Below are positions 23,161 through 33,626 of a stretch of DNA of 64,000 bases, piece by piece. The notes beneath the pieces were generated by a model. The model worked only from the letters and a program-made list of their open reading frames with translations. It ran no database searches and was not told where the DNA came from. Positions within the stretch are counted from its first letter, which is position 1, and each line of letters starts with the position of its first letter. The translations under genes were made by a program, and so were the position numbers. The DNA comes from Dryas octopetala (Eukaryota > Streptophyta > Magnoliopsida > Rosales > Rosaceae), in assembly GCA_963921425.1 (NCBI GenBank), contig OY992840.1, positions 12,774,501 to 12,838,500 of the forward strand, read 5' to 3'.

Positions 23161-23474
23161 CTGCAATAATTAAGATCCATGATTATCTCATTTTCAGAAT
23201 CAACTGCACCACAAAAATTTATGAGCTAAAATAAAAAGAAAAGAAAAGCAACTTTAAACATATGGAAATAGGACATGCTGCACATGCACATACAAAAAAG
23301 TGCATTCTCATACCTTGTACAAAGCAGCAAGTTCATCCACCAACCTGAAACCAAGCGATGAATTAATTAATATAAAAGATAAAGGATTCCATGTTTAATG
23401 AAAGCCTGATTTTATACTAAAACTACATTTAAACCATAACTCACTACACCCACCTACCCACCTACCCACCTACA

Positions 23475-23757
23475 AAGGGACACACAGAAGAATATCATTC
23501 TTCGCAAGGCTCTCAGCAACTAACTTGATACTTTTGATGATTGCAGTTTCACTCACAAAAAGCCTGCAAAAAACCAACATCTCAGCTAAAGAATATTATA
23601 ATAAGAGGACCAGCAGCAAGAGAAGTGGGTTTAAAAAACAGAACCTACCATCAACCAGACTTCCAGTGCTCTCTAACAGTTCAGGAGAGACAGGGAGTTC
23701 AGAAAGGGTGGCAGCAGTAACTCTCAGCCGTGAGAACTGTTCATGCTCCCAAGAAAC
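23475..23757 (-). pseudogene. Captured nicalin exons inside the CACTA element
   Basis: The minus-strand block 23757-23645 reads SWEHEQFSRLRVTAATLSEL and continues into ELLESTGSLVDG. A second block starting at 23563 reads ETAIIKSIKLVAESLAK and then stops after unrelated residues. Both match the C-terminal region of plant nicalin, an ER-membrane protein related to nicastrin and the M28 peptidases. The blocks join in frame if the GT at 23644 is used as donor. Only a small part of the roughly 560-residue protein is present, so this is a gene fragment. The piece ends near a CCCACCTA tandem repeat (23450-23476). Confidence 0.7.
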
Positions 23758-25107
23758 CTACAGCAAGTAAAATGGTTTATCGCCCGGTATAAACAGTAGA
23801 ATATAGGAGTGCACTGAAAGCACATCAAATTTATAGCAATGAAGGAATAGTAACTAGGAAAAAAAAACCAAACAGAGATTAAAGAAAGGTACATCCTGAT
23901 TGATTTACAAGCTCACAGAAAACACAAACTAAGTAGCTTCCTGTTTAGTTGCAGCACCAAGAAGTTGAGAACAAACCAACAAACTGTCTACATAAGGTTT
24001 GACCTCAACATAGGCTGAACCAGTAAAATACAATAGAGGAGTTGTTTTTGTGGATGATATATAAAGATGAAAATAATGAAAATAGATTAAGCCACAATGA
24101 ACCCCATGCATAACAGAATAATCAGTTTGATTATTCTAGTGCTGATATTTGGGTAAAAACTTCTTTTCTTATTTTATCAAGTTGTCACATTTTTCATAAA
24201 ACTTTGTTATATGAATTGTGATATACTTTTATGGTATTGAGTTCTGATAAATTTCCCTGCCCAAGCCAGCAGTGAAAATGAGTGTGGACATCATAAGTTC
24301 CCTTGGTACACGATTTGCAATCAACCTAGCAACCAGGTTCACAAAAACAAGTACATAGCCTAGACAAATCAATGCAAAATAATAGTTTTAATGTTCCAAA
24401 GAATAAAGTGGATAACAAAAAAAAAAATTCATAGTTTGAGGCATTAAGTAATGAACTTAACCATCAGAATTTAGAAACATTAGCTTCATATATTGCATTT
24501 TGGAATATAAAACATCCAGTCACATTACTGAACTTGTCACCACATCACAATTTAGAAAATAATGAACGCTGAATTATGCTATTTGATATTCAGTTCCAAA
24601 AATTAGAATTCATCAGCAGATAAATTCATTTCCAAATGAACAGAAATTTGTTTTGTATTTAGGTTCAGATAGTATGTTATTGAATAAAATATGAATAGCT
24701 AATTTTAAAGAGAAAATAACAAAATGCAATAAAGCATGGCCAAACAGATCTATAAGACATACCATGGAGTAGTGCAGGCTAATACAGGATATGTATAATG
24801 CCTGTGAGTAGTATTGTTTGAGACCTTTGCATTTTCCTGAATCCTCCAAACAATTTACGAATAACTGACAATGAAATTTTCAATTTCGCACTGATACAAA
24901 AGAAGAATAATTGATCATGAAATTTTCTGGAATAGAACGTACTGGGAACAAACTTAAAATGAGATGTTTGTAAGATGACAAAGATGGTATATAGTATTAG
25001 AAACTAACAATCAAATATGGACTGGTATTGGAAACAAATATCATAAATGATAGGTAAGACTATATATCAAAATCAATGCAAATGTAGTGATAAAAGAGTA
25101 TTATCAC

Positions 25108-25253
25108 CTCTCATCCATGGATTTTGTTTCTCTGCCTTTGGTGGATCTACTGTTAGCTGCCTTTTGTCAAATCTGGTCCATTCAAAATATCCAGTAAGTA
25201 CATGGAGCATCAGTTGCCTCTCCACATGAAGCTCATGATGACCATGGTTTCTC
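25108..25253 (-). other. Exon-like open block of unknown origin inside the CACTA element
   Basis: 146 bases are bounded by AG (25255-25254) and GT (25107-25106) on the minus strand. They encode an open 48-residue stretch containing LHVLTGYFEWTRFDKRQL and DPPKAEKQNPWM. The composition looks like a real protein exon, but I cannot name the family. It lies between the LACS and nicalin fragments and in the same orientation. Confidence 0.4.
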
Positions 25254-25677
25254 CTAGAAGAATGATATAACACAATAATTAGAACAGTAACTACACTAGA
25301 AAATAATTAAAGGTATATATTTTTTTTAGAGAAATTAAACATATAATCAACAAATGGGATTGCAAGATGTGAAATACCTAGAAAGTATTGGACCAGAAAC
25401 AGATCATGTAACCTCCCCACTTTGCTATGCTACATCAGACCTAATAACATTTAAAGAAAATATCAAAGTTTAGGCCACTATAATTAAGCAACAATAAACT
25501 AACGATAACGGCAACCATAACTGCAACCACAACCAAGCTCAAAACAACCATAACATAAATAATTACAAGTCATTGTTTTCACCTTTTAGTCGTTGAGGAG
25601 TCCTAGAATCGGGATTCAATAGCTGCAGGTTGAGATATTCATATTTCTCACTTCTTTCACTTTCAACCAATGTGTAC

Positions 25678-25726
<49 letters not shown>

Positions 25727-25734
25727 TCTGAAAG

Positions 25735-25958
25735 CACACAAATCAAACCGTGAGCATTGCAAGCCTGCACAAAATTTAAACAAGTTGTTCATCACATTCT
25801 TGATCATATATTGATTATATATAAAAGTATCACAGTAATGAAAACAGAAAAGAAAAATTAACAAAAGCAAAATGAGATTGAAAAGAATGACCAAACAATA
25901 CCTCCATTTCCAATATCCATTGAGGGCAATTTGAACCATAAATTCCAATCCCAGAGCC
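25735..25958 (-). pseudogene. Captured long-chain acyl-CoA synthetase (LACS) exons inside the CACTA element
   Basis: The block 25958-25902 encodes GSGIGIYGSNCPQWILEME between AG and GT. The next block, starting at 25764, encodes ACNAHGLIC. Joined, they match the conserved GIYG.NCPEWI..MEACNAHGLYC region of plant LACS enzymes (acyl activation, AMP-binding superfamily), including the intron position between ME and ACNAHG. The second block runs into a (GA)n microsatellite (25690-25722) and loses similarity. Only about 30 residues of a roughly 660-residue enzyme are present. Confidence 0.7.
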
Positions 25959-26093
25959 CTATTACAAGATTATCAACAAAGCCATACAGAGAAATTAATA
26001 GACCAGTCTCAGTTGACCAAACAGAGGAACAATAATAAACATAACCTCTCCTTTAGCAACTAAAAATTAAAATAAAAAAGGTTGGGGACTCAC

Positions 26094-26189
26094 TCTGATG
26101 GGTTGGGTGAGGTCAGGGAGTTGGAACCGGAGCTCGAATGTTGGGTGGGCTTCCTTGTCAAGCTTAAGCTTTTTGGGAAGCATGGCCAT
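26094..26189 (-). other. Exon-like first-exon block of unknown origin inside the CACTA element
   Basis: Starting at the ATG at 26189, 32 codons read MAMLPKKLKLDKEAHPTFEL and then RFQLPDLTQPIR, ending at a good donor (GTGAGT). With the GA-rich leader upstream it looks like the first coding exon of a captured or chimeric transcript. I do not recognise the family. Confidence 0.4.
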
Positions 26190-26683
26190 ATTGTTGTACA
26201 CATCCCCAAAAACAAAACCCAAACAAAATCTTTGAAATCGAAACCATATATAACATTAAAACCTAAACAAATCGAAGCCCTAACCTGATTCGAGGGAGCT
26301 GAGTATTCTTGTATGGCTTAGTGGCTTTTTGTGATGACTGATGAGGAGATTTCAGAGGCGACCTAAGCTAACAGGCGAAAGTGAGAGGAACCTAATCGAA
26401 GAACTAACTTGATTCGAATCGCTGCCAAATGAAGACCATGGATTGACCAGATCGACGAGGGGAACCCATTGCGGCCGGATTTCGGTCGCAACGCCGCCAG
26501 GATTAGGAGATCGTCGGAGAAGACCATCGAGTCTGTGTGGCTCGATTCGAGTTTCTGGCTTGGTTTCAGGGCGAGTGAAGTACAAGGAAAGAGAGAGGAG
26601 AAGGAATGGAAGAGACTGGTGGTCATCTCGCCGGTCACACTTGCCGGACAGCGAGAACCCGATCAGAGATAGATCGAGTTCGC

Positions 26684-26738
<55 letters not shown>

Positions 26739-26849
26739 TATGTGTGTGTGTGTTATGGGTCTGGGTTTGTGTTTGATCGAGCTTTGTGAGTGAGGGTTAG
26801 TGAATTAATTTGTGCAAGTGTTGGGAGTAGGACAAAAAAAATTTTAAGT

Positions 26850-27122
26850 GGGAAAAAGATATTACATATCAGGTGTGCTCGGTGGTAGGACAAAAAAATT
26901 ATAAGCGGTGTGTTAAGATATCAGTTGGCAGATTACATTGATATCTTTACAAAATTTTTATAAAAAGGGAAAACATTATATATCAGGTTAAAAAATCTGA
27001 TGATTTCTAATAGAGTTTAGAAATCAGTCAAAAAATTATCTGATATTATAATTTTTACAATATCAGTCGATTTCAAATCTGATATAAATTAGGTGATATC
27101 TATTGACAATTTTGTTGTAGTG
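26850..27122. repeat. CACTA right subterminal repeat region
   Basis: Repeats of the same TGATATC/ATATCAG motif in both orientations lead to the inverted terminus TTTTGTTGTAGTG. The array is shorter than the left one but uses the same core motif, supporting a single intact element. Confidence 0.75.
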
Positions 27123-29203
27123 GCTTCTTATTACTCAACTCATCTCTGTATATAATCTTTGTGGCAGTATTGGGTATCCCAAGTTCTCGCATGTCATCTA
27201 GTGATCTATTAAAGAAAGCAAGCAAAGAGTTCAACATTTATAGAGAGAGAGAGAGAGATGAACAAGCATATTAGAGTTGGGGGTGTATATATAGTGAGGG
27301 ACTGATAGGATGGAGATGGAGATGAAGAGATATAGCATGGAGTGTTATCTGGGGGAAGATGGTGGGGTGCACACGTTGCACCACCTGGAAGCTAGCCTAG
27401 CACAAAATTTTGTGCTAGTGGATGAGACCTGAACAAGTCTCAACCTTTTAGTCAAGCTCGAGAAATTGACTGTGCGTCCAAGATTCCATGAGGTGTAGAG
27501 GACCCCCGGAAACTTAAGCAAACTTGTTGGAGTGAAAAGGACAGAAGTACCATTCTTGAATTGGTCAATGCTAATGTTCTCTGCAGTGTTTCTAGATTCT
27601 ACCTTCCTGTGTTGCTCATTCTTTTTTTTATCTGCTTCAAAAGAGGGGCTAGCCACCTTCAAAGAAGTTGGTTTAATATTCCATTCTCTATCAAGGAAAT
27701 CCCCCTCTTTCACATGCAATCCTAACCTACACGAGGAGAACAGACATATCTTGACAGACAAAATTGGGAGATGAAGGATTCCCTACCCCGGACCTCCTAC
27801 AAACAAAGCTTTAATACCATGCTAGACAACTACTATGTCCCAAAAGTTTAACATATTAAAGAATGAACAATAATGTATATCAAGCTAACTTAGTAATCCT
27901 ATAACGAATCATCAAGAAATCTAGTTGTAAGAAGTCCCGATTGAAATCTCTAATCTCATATACCCCCTTATGTGTTAATTTGTAAGGTATAAGAAGGGTT
28001 ATAGTTAAGCAAGGACCCTAAGGTGTTAATTTGATATACATCGTTCATCGATTTCACAGCTCGATCAAGTTTTTTGTTTCTAATGCTTGTCTACAAAAGT
28101 TTTTTGCTCCTAATGAACCAATCACAGCCACTCCAAAAAGTATCTAGAATCTGTAGAGGCTCAATGCCTCTGCATCACTGTTTATACCCGCAAAATTTCA
28201 ATGACATAGCCAATGAATAGTCCAACATCTTATTGTCTAAATAGAAATCTGAAAATTCACAATAATCTGTTAATTTTAGAAGTGATATTTGATTTAAACA
28301 CATTTTTAACATATTCCACTGAGTTAGGGGAGAAAGTTTGTAGTTCATTAGTGCAGAATGCGTTAGTCAAAATTGTTATTTGTTATAAACAAATTAAAGT
28401 AATCTTTTAGCAATGAAAAGAAGGATTAATTTGTAACAAAAGGAAAAGTATGCGATTGTGATTCATCAAGACTTCTCTGCGACTCTCATCCCAATACGCG
28501 CTATGGACTGAGTCGACTGACTTACTTGACTATGTGAAGATATATTTGTCAATGTAATCGAGCACCAAAACTTCCATTCAATTAATAAACTTGATTAGGA
28601 GTGGCACCAGATAAGAGTTGTACGTGTTGGTACTTCTACAGTTCTACTTGCTCAAAGACTCAAAAGTATAAAAGAAAGTATAAAGGAAAATGCTACTTAT
28701 AAATTCACTTTATCGATAAACACGTAAGGAATTTGTCTATAATTATTTATTTCAGAACAAATTTTACAATACAAGTTACAACCATTATATTATATACGAA
28801 TATTTTTTATTTTTTGATATTGATATATTTATCTTTTCATTTTGGAGATATAAATTTTTTACTATTAAATATGTATACCATGACTCCAAATTAATCACTT
28901 AAACTTCTCACATTATCAAAATCATGGTTTTTTTTTTTTTTTTTCTTTCGATGCCCATTCTCTTTTTTTGTTCTGCTTCTTTCTGTTCCCCACTCAGCTT
29001 GATTTGATCTTCTTTTCTGTTTTACCTTTTTGATGTCGTGTGCAGTGTGCTTGATTTCTTCTGTATCAAGGTTTTGACCCTCTTTTGAAGCAAAGATAAA
29101 CCTGTTAAAACTAAAATGCGCCACTAGCTTTACCCAAACAAAATTTGCACTAGTATAGAAACAATGATTAGATTGACCAATTCAATCACGTAACCCCACT
29201 GCC

Positions 29204-29762
29204 AAAATGAGAAATATTCTACATTTCGAATATTCGAATTGTTTTTTTCATATAGATTGTGATTTGGGGAGAAATTAAGAGAGACTCTTGGGTGGGGTCT
29301 TAAGAGAAATTAAGAGAAAGTCTATGGCAATCTATCAAGAAGTTTCTGCGAGCTACTGTATGCAATCTATCAATAAGTGTTGATAGATTCACTTTTAATT
29401 ATTAGATTTTTAATTTTAAACTACTAATTTTATTATGTCATACAACCACCGTATTAAAGGCAAATGCATCTATCAAATTCATGGCACAAAAGACATGTAA
29501 GATAGGGATAGAAATAGTGTGTGTCCAGCCCATAAAACACTTGTAACATTAGAATATAGTAACCCCCACGCCCATCTAATAACAATTTAAGTTAGAGAAT
29601 TTAAGAACTATATTATTGAGACTCGCTACACTGATTAGGACTGTCTCTTAGATTTTAAGAATATGAGGCAAACCATAAAAATTGAATTCTTCAACATTTA
29701 TATATGTATTACTTGAGCCTGAACTACACACAATATACATATATAAAGGGAAAAGTCTATTT
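29204..29762. other. Intergenic DNA right of the duplication
   Basis: Unique AT-rich sequence with no supported gene. It separates unit B from two fold-back elements. Confidence 0.55.
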
Positions 29763-30160
29763 TATTGAGAGATTTCTTAAATAATTTATTTAAGGAATTC
29801 ATCATGGGGCCTATTTTATATAGTATTTCAACGATTCAAATCATGTATTTTGTAGATTTCTCTATTTCAAGATCATCTCTCCAAAAATTAAACAAATCGA
29901 AAATCATTAAGATATCAAATTTTGATCAACTAAATAGAAGAACAAAATGTTTTTGATAAACACTTAAAATGGTGCCCATTTAATCAACAGTCAAATAATT
30001 TTCGATTTACCTAATTTGTTGTAAAGATGATTCTTCAATGGAGACAAAAAAAATAAATAAATGATTAATTCCTAACTTCCTATCATCAAAATACAAGAGA
30101 TATTTTAAATAATCTTATTTAAGAAGTCCTCATTGGATGAAGCTTCAAGTAATGATGTTC
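29763..30160. mobile_element. Probable fold-back MITE, degenerate
   Basis: Arms pair imperfectly. GATTTCTTAAATAATTTATTTAAG near 29770 faces ATATTTTAAATAATCTTATTTAAG near 30102. GATCATCTCTCCAAAAATTAAACA near 29870 is echoed in inverted form around 30015-30035. The inner arm motif resembles GATCATCTTTGCAAAAAATC in the element at 30448, so the two look related. Exact ends and target duplication are not resolved. Confidence 0.45.
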
Positions 30161-30447
30161 TTACTTTTAAAGAATATCCTCTCTAAACCTACAATTCAAT
30201 TATCGGAACCATTCATATGTTAGAGCATCATTCAAAGCTCATATTTACAACAACAACAAAAAAAAAAAAAAAACCTAATTGGAAACTGTATAGCCAAATT
30301 ATTACCATTAACATCATTTCAATTTTATCTAAGAAACTGTGTTTTGTCTATACAAATAGTGCGGTGTAGATTTTCCGGAAAATAATAGTGACCATGGGAC
30401 ATGATGTGGGGCAGAGATGATTATTCATTGGACCGTACTTGGGTCAT

Positions 30448-30788
30448 CCCACCCCCCAAAATCTCAAATTCAATAATGCCAGCGCATGATTAAAACCATT
30501 CATTTTTTAGATCACCTATTATAGATCATCTTTGCAAAAAATCAACTTAATCAAAAATCGTTTGATTATATAATTGTTGTCGATTAAATAGAAAAAATCA
30601 ACGGTTTGGTAAAAAAATTACTCTTTAATAGGAAACCATCGATTTTTTCTACTTAATTAATAACAGTTATATAACCAAATGATTTATGATTGATTTGATT
30701 TTTTTATATAAATAATCTTTAATATATTATCTAAAAAACAAACGATTTCAATCATGCACCAACATTATCGAAATATAATTTGGGGTGG
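30448..30788. mobile_element. Fold-back element, nearly whole-length inverted repeat (about 340 bp)
   Basis: The left half (CCACCCCCCAAAATC, CATGATTAAAACCATTC, TTTTTTAGAT, GATCATCTTTGC, GAAAAAATCAACGGTTT) reappears as the reverse complement in the right half. The centre is near 30618. Mismatches are scattered but pairing extends through almost the whole element, giving a long hairpin. The outer segment TTTCAATCAT(G/C)CACCAACATTA is also directly repeated at 30789-30840. No open frame is present. It fits a MITE/fold-back transposon lying just upstream of the KGD4-like gene. Confidence 0.75.
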
Positions 30789-30970
30789 TTTCAATCATCC
30801 ACCAACATTACCAACATTACCGAAATAGAATTTGGGGGTTAGAGTGACCTTGGCTACCCGGGTTTTATTCATTCCCACGTGTAAACAATCCATAACATTT
30901 GTTCGTGCTGAGTTCGTCAAATCGCTGCTAAGTACATATTCGTCGTCTCCAACACAAGAGAGAGAGAGAG

Positions 30971-32239
30971 ATGGGTGGAGCCCAGGCGATGAAGAGAATC
31001 CCTCGCATCAAATTTCCTCAGAGACGTCCGAAACCCTCTGGTCTGCCCCTCTTTTGTTTCTCTACCTTTTTAATTTCTTTTATCTGTAGTCATTTTAAGT
31101 TGTATTAATGTTCTAGCTCTGATGGGTTCTGTTGAATTGGCATAAGATTTGTGGGTTGCTTGTAAATTTGGAAATCCTAGTATGCATTAGATTCGTTCTC
31201 TGTATTCACATTGAAGCATAGATTGGATTCGTAATATGATCAAATTCAGTCAATCCGAATTTGCAGTTGGTTGGTTTAGTCACCTGTGGATTTGAGCATG
31301 TGGGTTGTGTAGAACACATAGAATTGAGATTAGCTTACTCAATTTTTCGATGGATGTCTCTACTTGTCGAGTGTAAGTGCCTGAACTCTTCTACTTGGTT
31401 GCATCATGCAAATGCTGAAAGTAAGGTTTTGGGGTAGTACAAAATATATGAGAGTTTGTTGTATTGAGAATATTATTAGCCTTCTAATAGGAGACAAAAA
31501 GTGAGGCCTCTTTCGTCAAAGATGCCACTGGGGAGCCTTGAATACAAGTTTTGAACTTTCTGCTGGTTCCAGAATGTTTGGGCCTAAACATGATACTTTC
31601 TAACAAGGGGGCAGTGCCACAATTTAGACTGATACTTGGCAATCAAACTTATGAAGGCCAACTTGTGAAGTTTTGGTTGAAAAGCATCAAAAATTTACTG
31701 ATTGCCCTCATACTCTTCGTTGTTAGATTTGTCTTGTAGTCTTCAGAATCATAGAATCATGTTAAAGTCTTGCAATTAAGCATTGAAATCCTGTGCATTC
31801 CCTTGATACACATACATACATATATAATAGGGTAATGTTCTTTTTCCAGATAATTTGACATGTTATATTGTCCAACTGTTAATGAGAATTATTAATCAGG
31901 TGAAATCATGCTCGAGTGTTTGACCATGATTGACAGTCCTGACAATATAATATTTGTATAGTAACATAACATTGTTTGGTAAGAGAACATTATATGTACT
32001 AGGAGCACCACACATACACTGATGCATGTGCATGGTAGAGGTTAAAAATAGGGAGAGGAAGGGCAGAGTATGTGGAATGAGATGATTGCTGGAAGTGAGC
32101 TGTATGGAGTTACCATTTTATGCTTCACTTTCATATCTATTATTAAAATTGTTTGAAGCAATAAGGGTGTTGTTCACATTTTCTATATCATGATTGATTA
32201 AGAGGGTTTTCATAATAATAGTATAGGTATATACATATG

Positions 32240-32287
<48 letters not shown>

Positions 32288-33321
32288 TATGTATGTATAT
32301 TATATGTATATTATGTGCATGTTGCATATCTGTGTCCATGTAGAAAACTTAGACATATGATGAAGCCATTGTTGATCTTCTTCATCTAATGCTACATTTG
32401 AGCCCTTGCTTAAGTTTCTTACTTTTCCTTCTCCATTGACTCAAAATTTTGTTTTGATAATATGCTGTTCTTTCTGGATCATCATAATTTGTTTTTGCCT
32501 CAACACTTGTCATTATTTACTTGGCAGGTTCTGGAACTGAGACTCAAACAACACCTTTGGCTGCTGATGCTACTTTCTTCTCAAGTTCAAAGGTCTCAAC
32601 AACTTTGGGAGGAAAGGCTTCTCTTCAGCCCAAGCGAACACCAGTGTCCAATGAGGAGATTGAGGCCATTTTGGTATGTGGAACTTGCCATTTTGTTGAA
32701 ATCACATCAAAGTGTTGTTAAAATTCTTATGTTGTGAAAGTGATGGACTCACCACTTCCTGACCACTGACGTGGTCAGGAAGAAATCCTCTTACCATTCA
32801 ATATGCAAGTATTTGCTTGGCTGAAAACTATGCTATATGATGGATAGTGATTTATTTTTGATCTGTGAGTCACAAGGTAGTGAAACTGGAACACTGCTAA
32901 ATGTTGCACATCAAATTGTGCAGTAGGCTATATTTGTGGAATTATTGCAAGTTCTAAATTTCAACTAGAAAAATTAGAAGTTAATTGACTCTAGATGTGG
33001 GAAGCATTTTTGCATAAGATGCATGATAGCTGAAAATCGGCATTGTCAGTGTGAATAAATTGATAATCATTCCCTGTTCTCACATTTGTCTTATAAGTAG
33101 CTAGACAATTCGTTGTTTGTTCATGTTATGTTATACTATACCTAAGCATTTGAATCTTCATCAGCATGGCACTAGTCCATTGAACCATTATCATCAAGAT
33201 TTTGAAACGGCTAATATGCTAAACTTGAATCAGTTTTCTTGTCTGTCATCTGTCTTTAGGCTTGCAATTCATTTACTCATTTGTTTTAACCATCTTTTGG
33301 CAGTTGGGTGGCTGCATCTGA
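30971..33321 (+). CDS. KGD4: KGD4/MRPS36-like small subunit of mitochondrial 2-oxoglutarate dehydrogenase
   Basis: Three coding exons (30971-31040, 32528-32673, 33304-33321) give 77 residues; the last exon has only five codons plus stop. The N-terminus is basic and has IPRIKFPQRRPKP, matching the PLIRFPDRR.NPKP motif of animal and yeast KGD4 (formerly MRPS36). The C-terminus VSNEEIEAILLGGCI matches the conserved S.EE.E.I..GG end. In the family this subunit tethers the E3 (dihydrolipoamide dehydrogenase) component to the E1-E2 core of the complex in the matrix. The split into tiny exons makes the gene easy to miss. Intron 1 is 1.5 kb and holds an (ACATAT)n repeat. The gene is convergent with NdhS, with only about 300 bases between stops. 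Confidence 0.8.
32226..32292. repeat. (ACATAT)n hexanucleotide tandem repeat
   Basis: About ten tandem copies of ATACAT/ACATAT lie in intron 1 of the KGD4-like gene, ending in TATATATGTATG. A likely polymorphic microsatellite. Confidence 0.9.
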
Positions 33322-33626
33322 TCTTGTTTGGAGCTTGAAGAATGGAGGACCATGTGTTGGAAATTATTTTGACCATTTTTAAGCACTCGGAAGTATCCCG
33401 AGTTCACTTTCTATTGTTTGAAAAACAATCTAGTAGCTGAAATTCATAATGACAGATAACACATTAAAGATGTGATATCGAATAGCATCCTTAAAGACAT
33501 GTTTTCTCTTCTCCATGCAATTTACAATTTACAATTAAAGTTATTGCCATCTAAGCTAGGAATTTCAAATTTGGACATTCCGAATATAAACACACATGCA
33601 TGTGATAGAGAAATTAAGAGAATGGC

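Larger units (their letters stand above)
22104..27122 (-). mobile_element. CACTA (En/Spm) transposon, 5.0 kb, non-autonomous, carrying captured gene fragments
   Basis: The ends are CACTACAACAAAAATGTC and, inverted, CACTACAACAAAATTGTC. The 3-bp target duplication GCT flanks both ends (22101-22103, 27123-27125), and the intact empty site is present in unit A at 11279-11283. Both termini carry many copies of a GATATC-type subterminal motif. I find no transposase domain in any frame, so it needs a helper. The interior instead has exon-like blocks with splice signals on the minus strand, listed separately, preceded by a GA-rich leader region (26689-26735). That fits the Pack-CACTA type known in other plants. 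Confidence 0.92.
21784..27237 (-). pseudogene. Second copy of the small PADRE-like gene, split by the CACTA element
   Basis: The N-terminal part (ATG at 27237 down to 27123) and the C-terminal part (22103 down to 21784) together match the intact gene at 10963-11394. A 5,019-base CACTA insertion plus a 3-base GCT duplication sits in the Lys/Ser-rich middle. Outside the insertion the codons remain open with only a few substitutions, so disruption probably followed the duplication closely. The C-terminal module is intact but has lost its start and promoter. Confidence 0.9.
13267..29203. repeat. Tandem segmental duplication, unit B (carries two nested insertions)
   Basis: This is the second copy of unit A. 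Removing the copia element plus one TSD (7,080 bases) and the CACTA element plus one TSD (5,022 bases) leaves about 3.8 kb, matching unit A. Because unit A has neither insertion and both insertion sites are uninterrupted there, unit A supplies empty-site controls for both elements. Confidence 0.92.

Noticed and set aside
27345..27761. 138-codon minus-strand open frame upstream of the disrupted small gene
   Set aside because: The matching stretch in unit A (about 11446-11980) is broken into short frames, and no family motif is visible, so conservation only reflects the recent duplication.
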